A stretch of 64,000 nt of DNA from Plasmodiophora brassicae (taxonomy: Eukaryota > Endomyxa: Phytomyxea > Phytomyxea > Plasmodiophorida): positions 620,001 to 684,000 of the forward strand of contig CP145410.1 in the NCBI GenBank assembly GCA_036867785.1, in the 5' to 3' direction. The translations under genes and the position numbers were made by a program. This document shows, one piece after another, positions 63,292-64,000 of this stretch. The notes under the pieces were generated by a model, which did not search any database, was not told the DNA's origin, and saw only the letters and a list, made by a program, of their open reading frames with translations. How positions within the stretch are numbered: the first letter of the stretch is position 1; every line of letters starts with the position of its first letter.

Positions 63292-63750
63292 CTACGGTCG
63301 ACGTATGTACGAGGTGCCTTGGACAGGGGAGCTGGCCAGGACACTGCGGCCTGGGTCAGGCGCCGGATCATCCTGGACCGGATCGTCGAGAATGGCGTCG
63401 ATGTGATATCCAGTGGGCGCGGTGACTTGAAACGTCTGCCCAGTCTCGGGGATGACCCCTATGGCTGTGGAACCCGCTGAGACGGACCCCATCGACACGA
63501 CGCCAGGCGCAAACATGGGAATGGCGGCGTACTGGACCGGTTGCATTACTGCAAGCGGTTGCGCAGCGGCCACGCTGGGAAGGCCAAGTACGTTCGTAGT
63601 TGTACCGACGTCGACAGGTGGTGCTGTGGTAGATGGCAAATCGGGCGGCCGTACAGTCGGTGGTCCCGCGTACTTCGTCGGCTGCCCCAGGGCCGATATA
63701 AGGCATACGTTCAGGCAAACCAGAAGCACATTGGCGTTCGGCACACGCAT
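63292..63750 (-). CDS. Secreted Pro/Val/Thr-rich orphan protein
   Basis: The ATG at 63748-63750 opens MRVPNANVLLVCLNVCLISA, a signal peptide probably cut near LGQPT. The mature chain of about 130 residues is rich in Pro, Val, Thr and Ala (TVRPPDLPSTTAPPVDVGTT; AVMQPVQYAAIPMFAPGVV), followed by a beta-like TGQTFQVTAPTGYHIDAILD and an acidic-Pro tail, ending IRRP at 63292. There is no cysteine in the mature part, no GPI tail and no known domain. It sits next to the cysteine-repeat secreted gene, on the same strand, which may indicate a local surface or cyst-wall gene group. Confidence 0.65.
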   Translation of the reverse strand: MRVPNANVLLVCLNVCLISALGQPTKYAGPPTVRPPDLPSTTAPPVDVGTTTNVLGLPSVAAAQPLAVMQPVQYAAIPMFAPGVVSMGSVSAGSTAIGVIPETGQTFQVTAPTGYHIDAILDDPVQDDPAPDPGRSVLASSPVQGTSYIRRP

Positions 63751-64000
63751 TAGTTTCGCGAAATATCAGTGAAGTGTGGTACTGTCTCGTGAATCGAAGT
63801 TCAGGAGGCATGACTCACGGGTGTGCTAGGTGTGAATCACGCCGCTCAGGCTGGTCCAGTGGTACCTTTCGTTCGCACGCGCGCAATCGTTTCCAAGCGT
63901 CCATGTGCCCGATTTATGTACTGTCAGCAAGCCTCCCGAATGCGCTGATAACGATATCATGCGCTGCCTGCAGCAGACTTGCCGAATGCATGTCATCTGT

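Noticed and set aside
1-64000. CRISPR arrays, prokaryotic operons or a viral genome
   Set aside because: No regularly spaced short repeats, no Shine-Dalgarno-linked gene strings, and introns throughout; the only virus-like material is the broken copia sequence at the left end.

Overview
The window is nuclear DNA of a unicellular eukaryote. Genes are dense and mostly split by very short GT-AG introns (about 30-60 nt where I can place them), base composition is GC-leaning, and the repertoire is purely eukaryotic: importin-alpha, REV3, LSM2, FAM50, SNF5, NXT, DOCK, RhoGAP and a 7TM-RGS protein. A PPR protein with a complete C-terminal DYW domain is typical of land plants and a few protists (heterolobosean, amoebozoan, malawimonad and similar). 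Together with SH3-DOCK, RhoGAP and 7TM-RGS signalling genes this makes a free-living amoeboid protist, perhaps an amoebozoan, the best guess; the lineage call is weak.

Layout. 1-2.4 kb holds broken Ty1/copia pieces in alternating orientation, two of them back to back. 2.6-14.3 kb: a WD40 gene, a large HEAT-repeat gene, a PPR gene without DYW, HEMK1, NAA50, a small orphan with a myristoylation-like start, FAM50/XAP5 and a DUF77 thiamine-binding-type protein. 14.9-16.3 kb: a tandem pair of secreted paralogues of no family I recognise. 16.4-24.4 kb: SNF5, COQ9, an orphan, a phosphopantetheinyl transferase, a class A DnaJ, a roadblock dynein light chain and a PQ-loop transporter. 24.6-33.9 kb: an orphan polytopic membrane protein, a berberine-bridge-type FAD oxidase and DNA polymerase zeta REV3. 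34.0-35.5 kb: four tRNA-Val genes, three in a 261-bp tandem array. 36.0-47.8 kb: small membrane/GPI proteins, LSM2, NDUFAF7-like, NXT1, a coiled-coil WD40 protein, 7TM-RGS, RhoGAP, a membrane-anchored RING protein and importin-alpha. 48.1-48.8 kb: a hAT-like DNA transposon remnant with about 150-bp inverted repeats. 48.9-63.8 kb: a small two-TM protein, an orphan, cyclin Q, SH3-DOCK, a TLC-domain protein, PPR-DYW and two small secreted proteins.

Themes. Several genes serve mitochondria (HEMK1, COQ9, NDUFAF7-like, two PPR proteins, probably the phosphopantetheinyl transferase). A second group concerns small-GTPase and G-protein signalling (DOCK, RhoGAP, 7TM-RGS). A third is a scattered set of small secreted or surface proteins without clear homologues, the least described material here. 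I see no CRISPR array, no prokaryotic operon and no viral genome. Exon boundaries are inferred by eye from splice sites and family alignments remembered from training, so gene ends are firmer than internal junctions.
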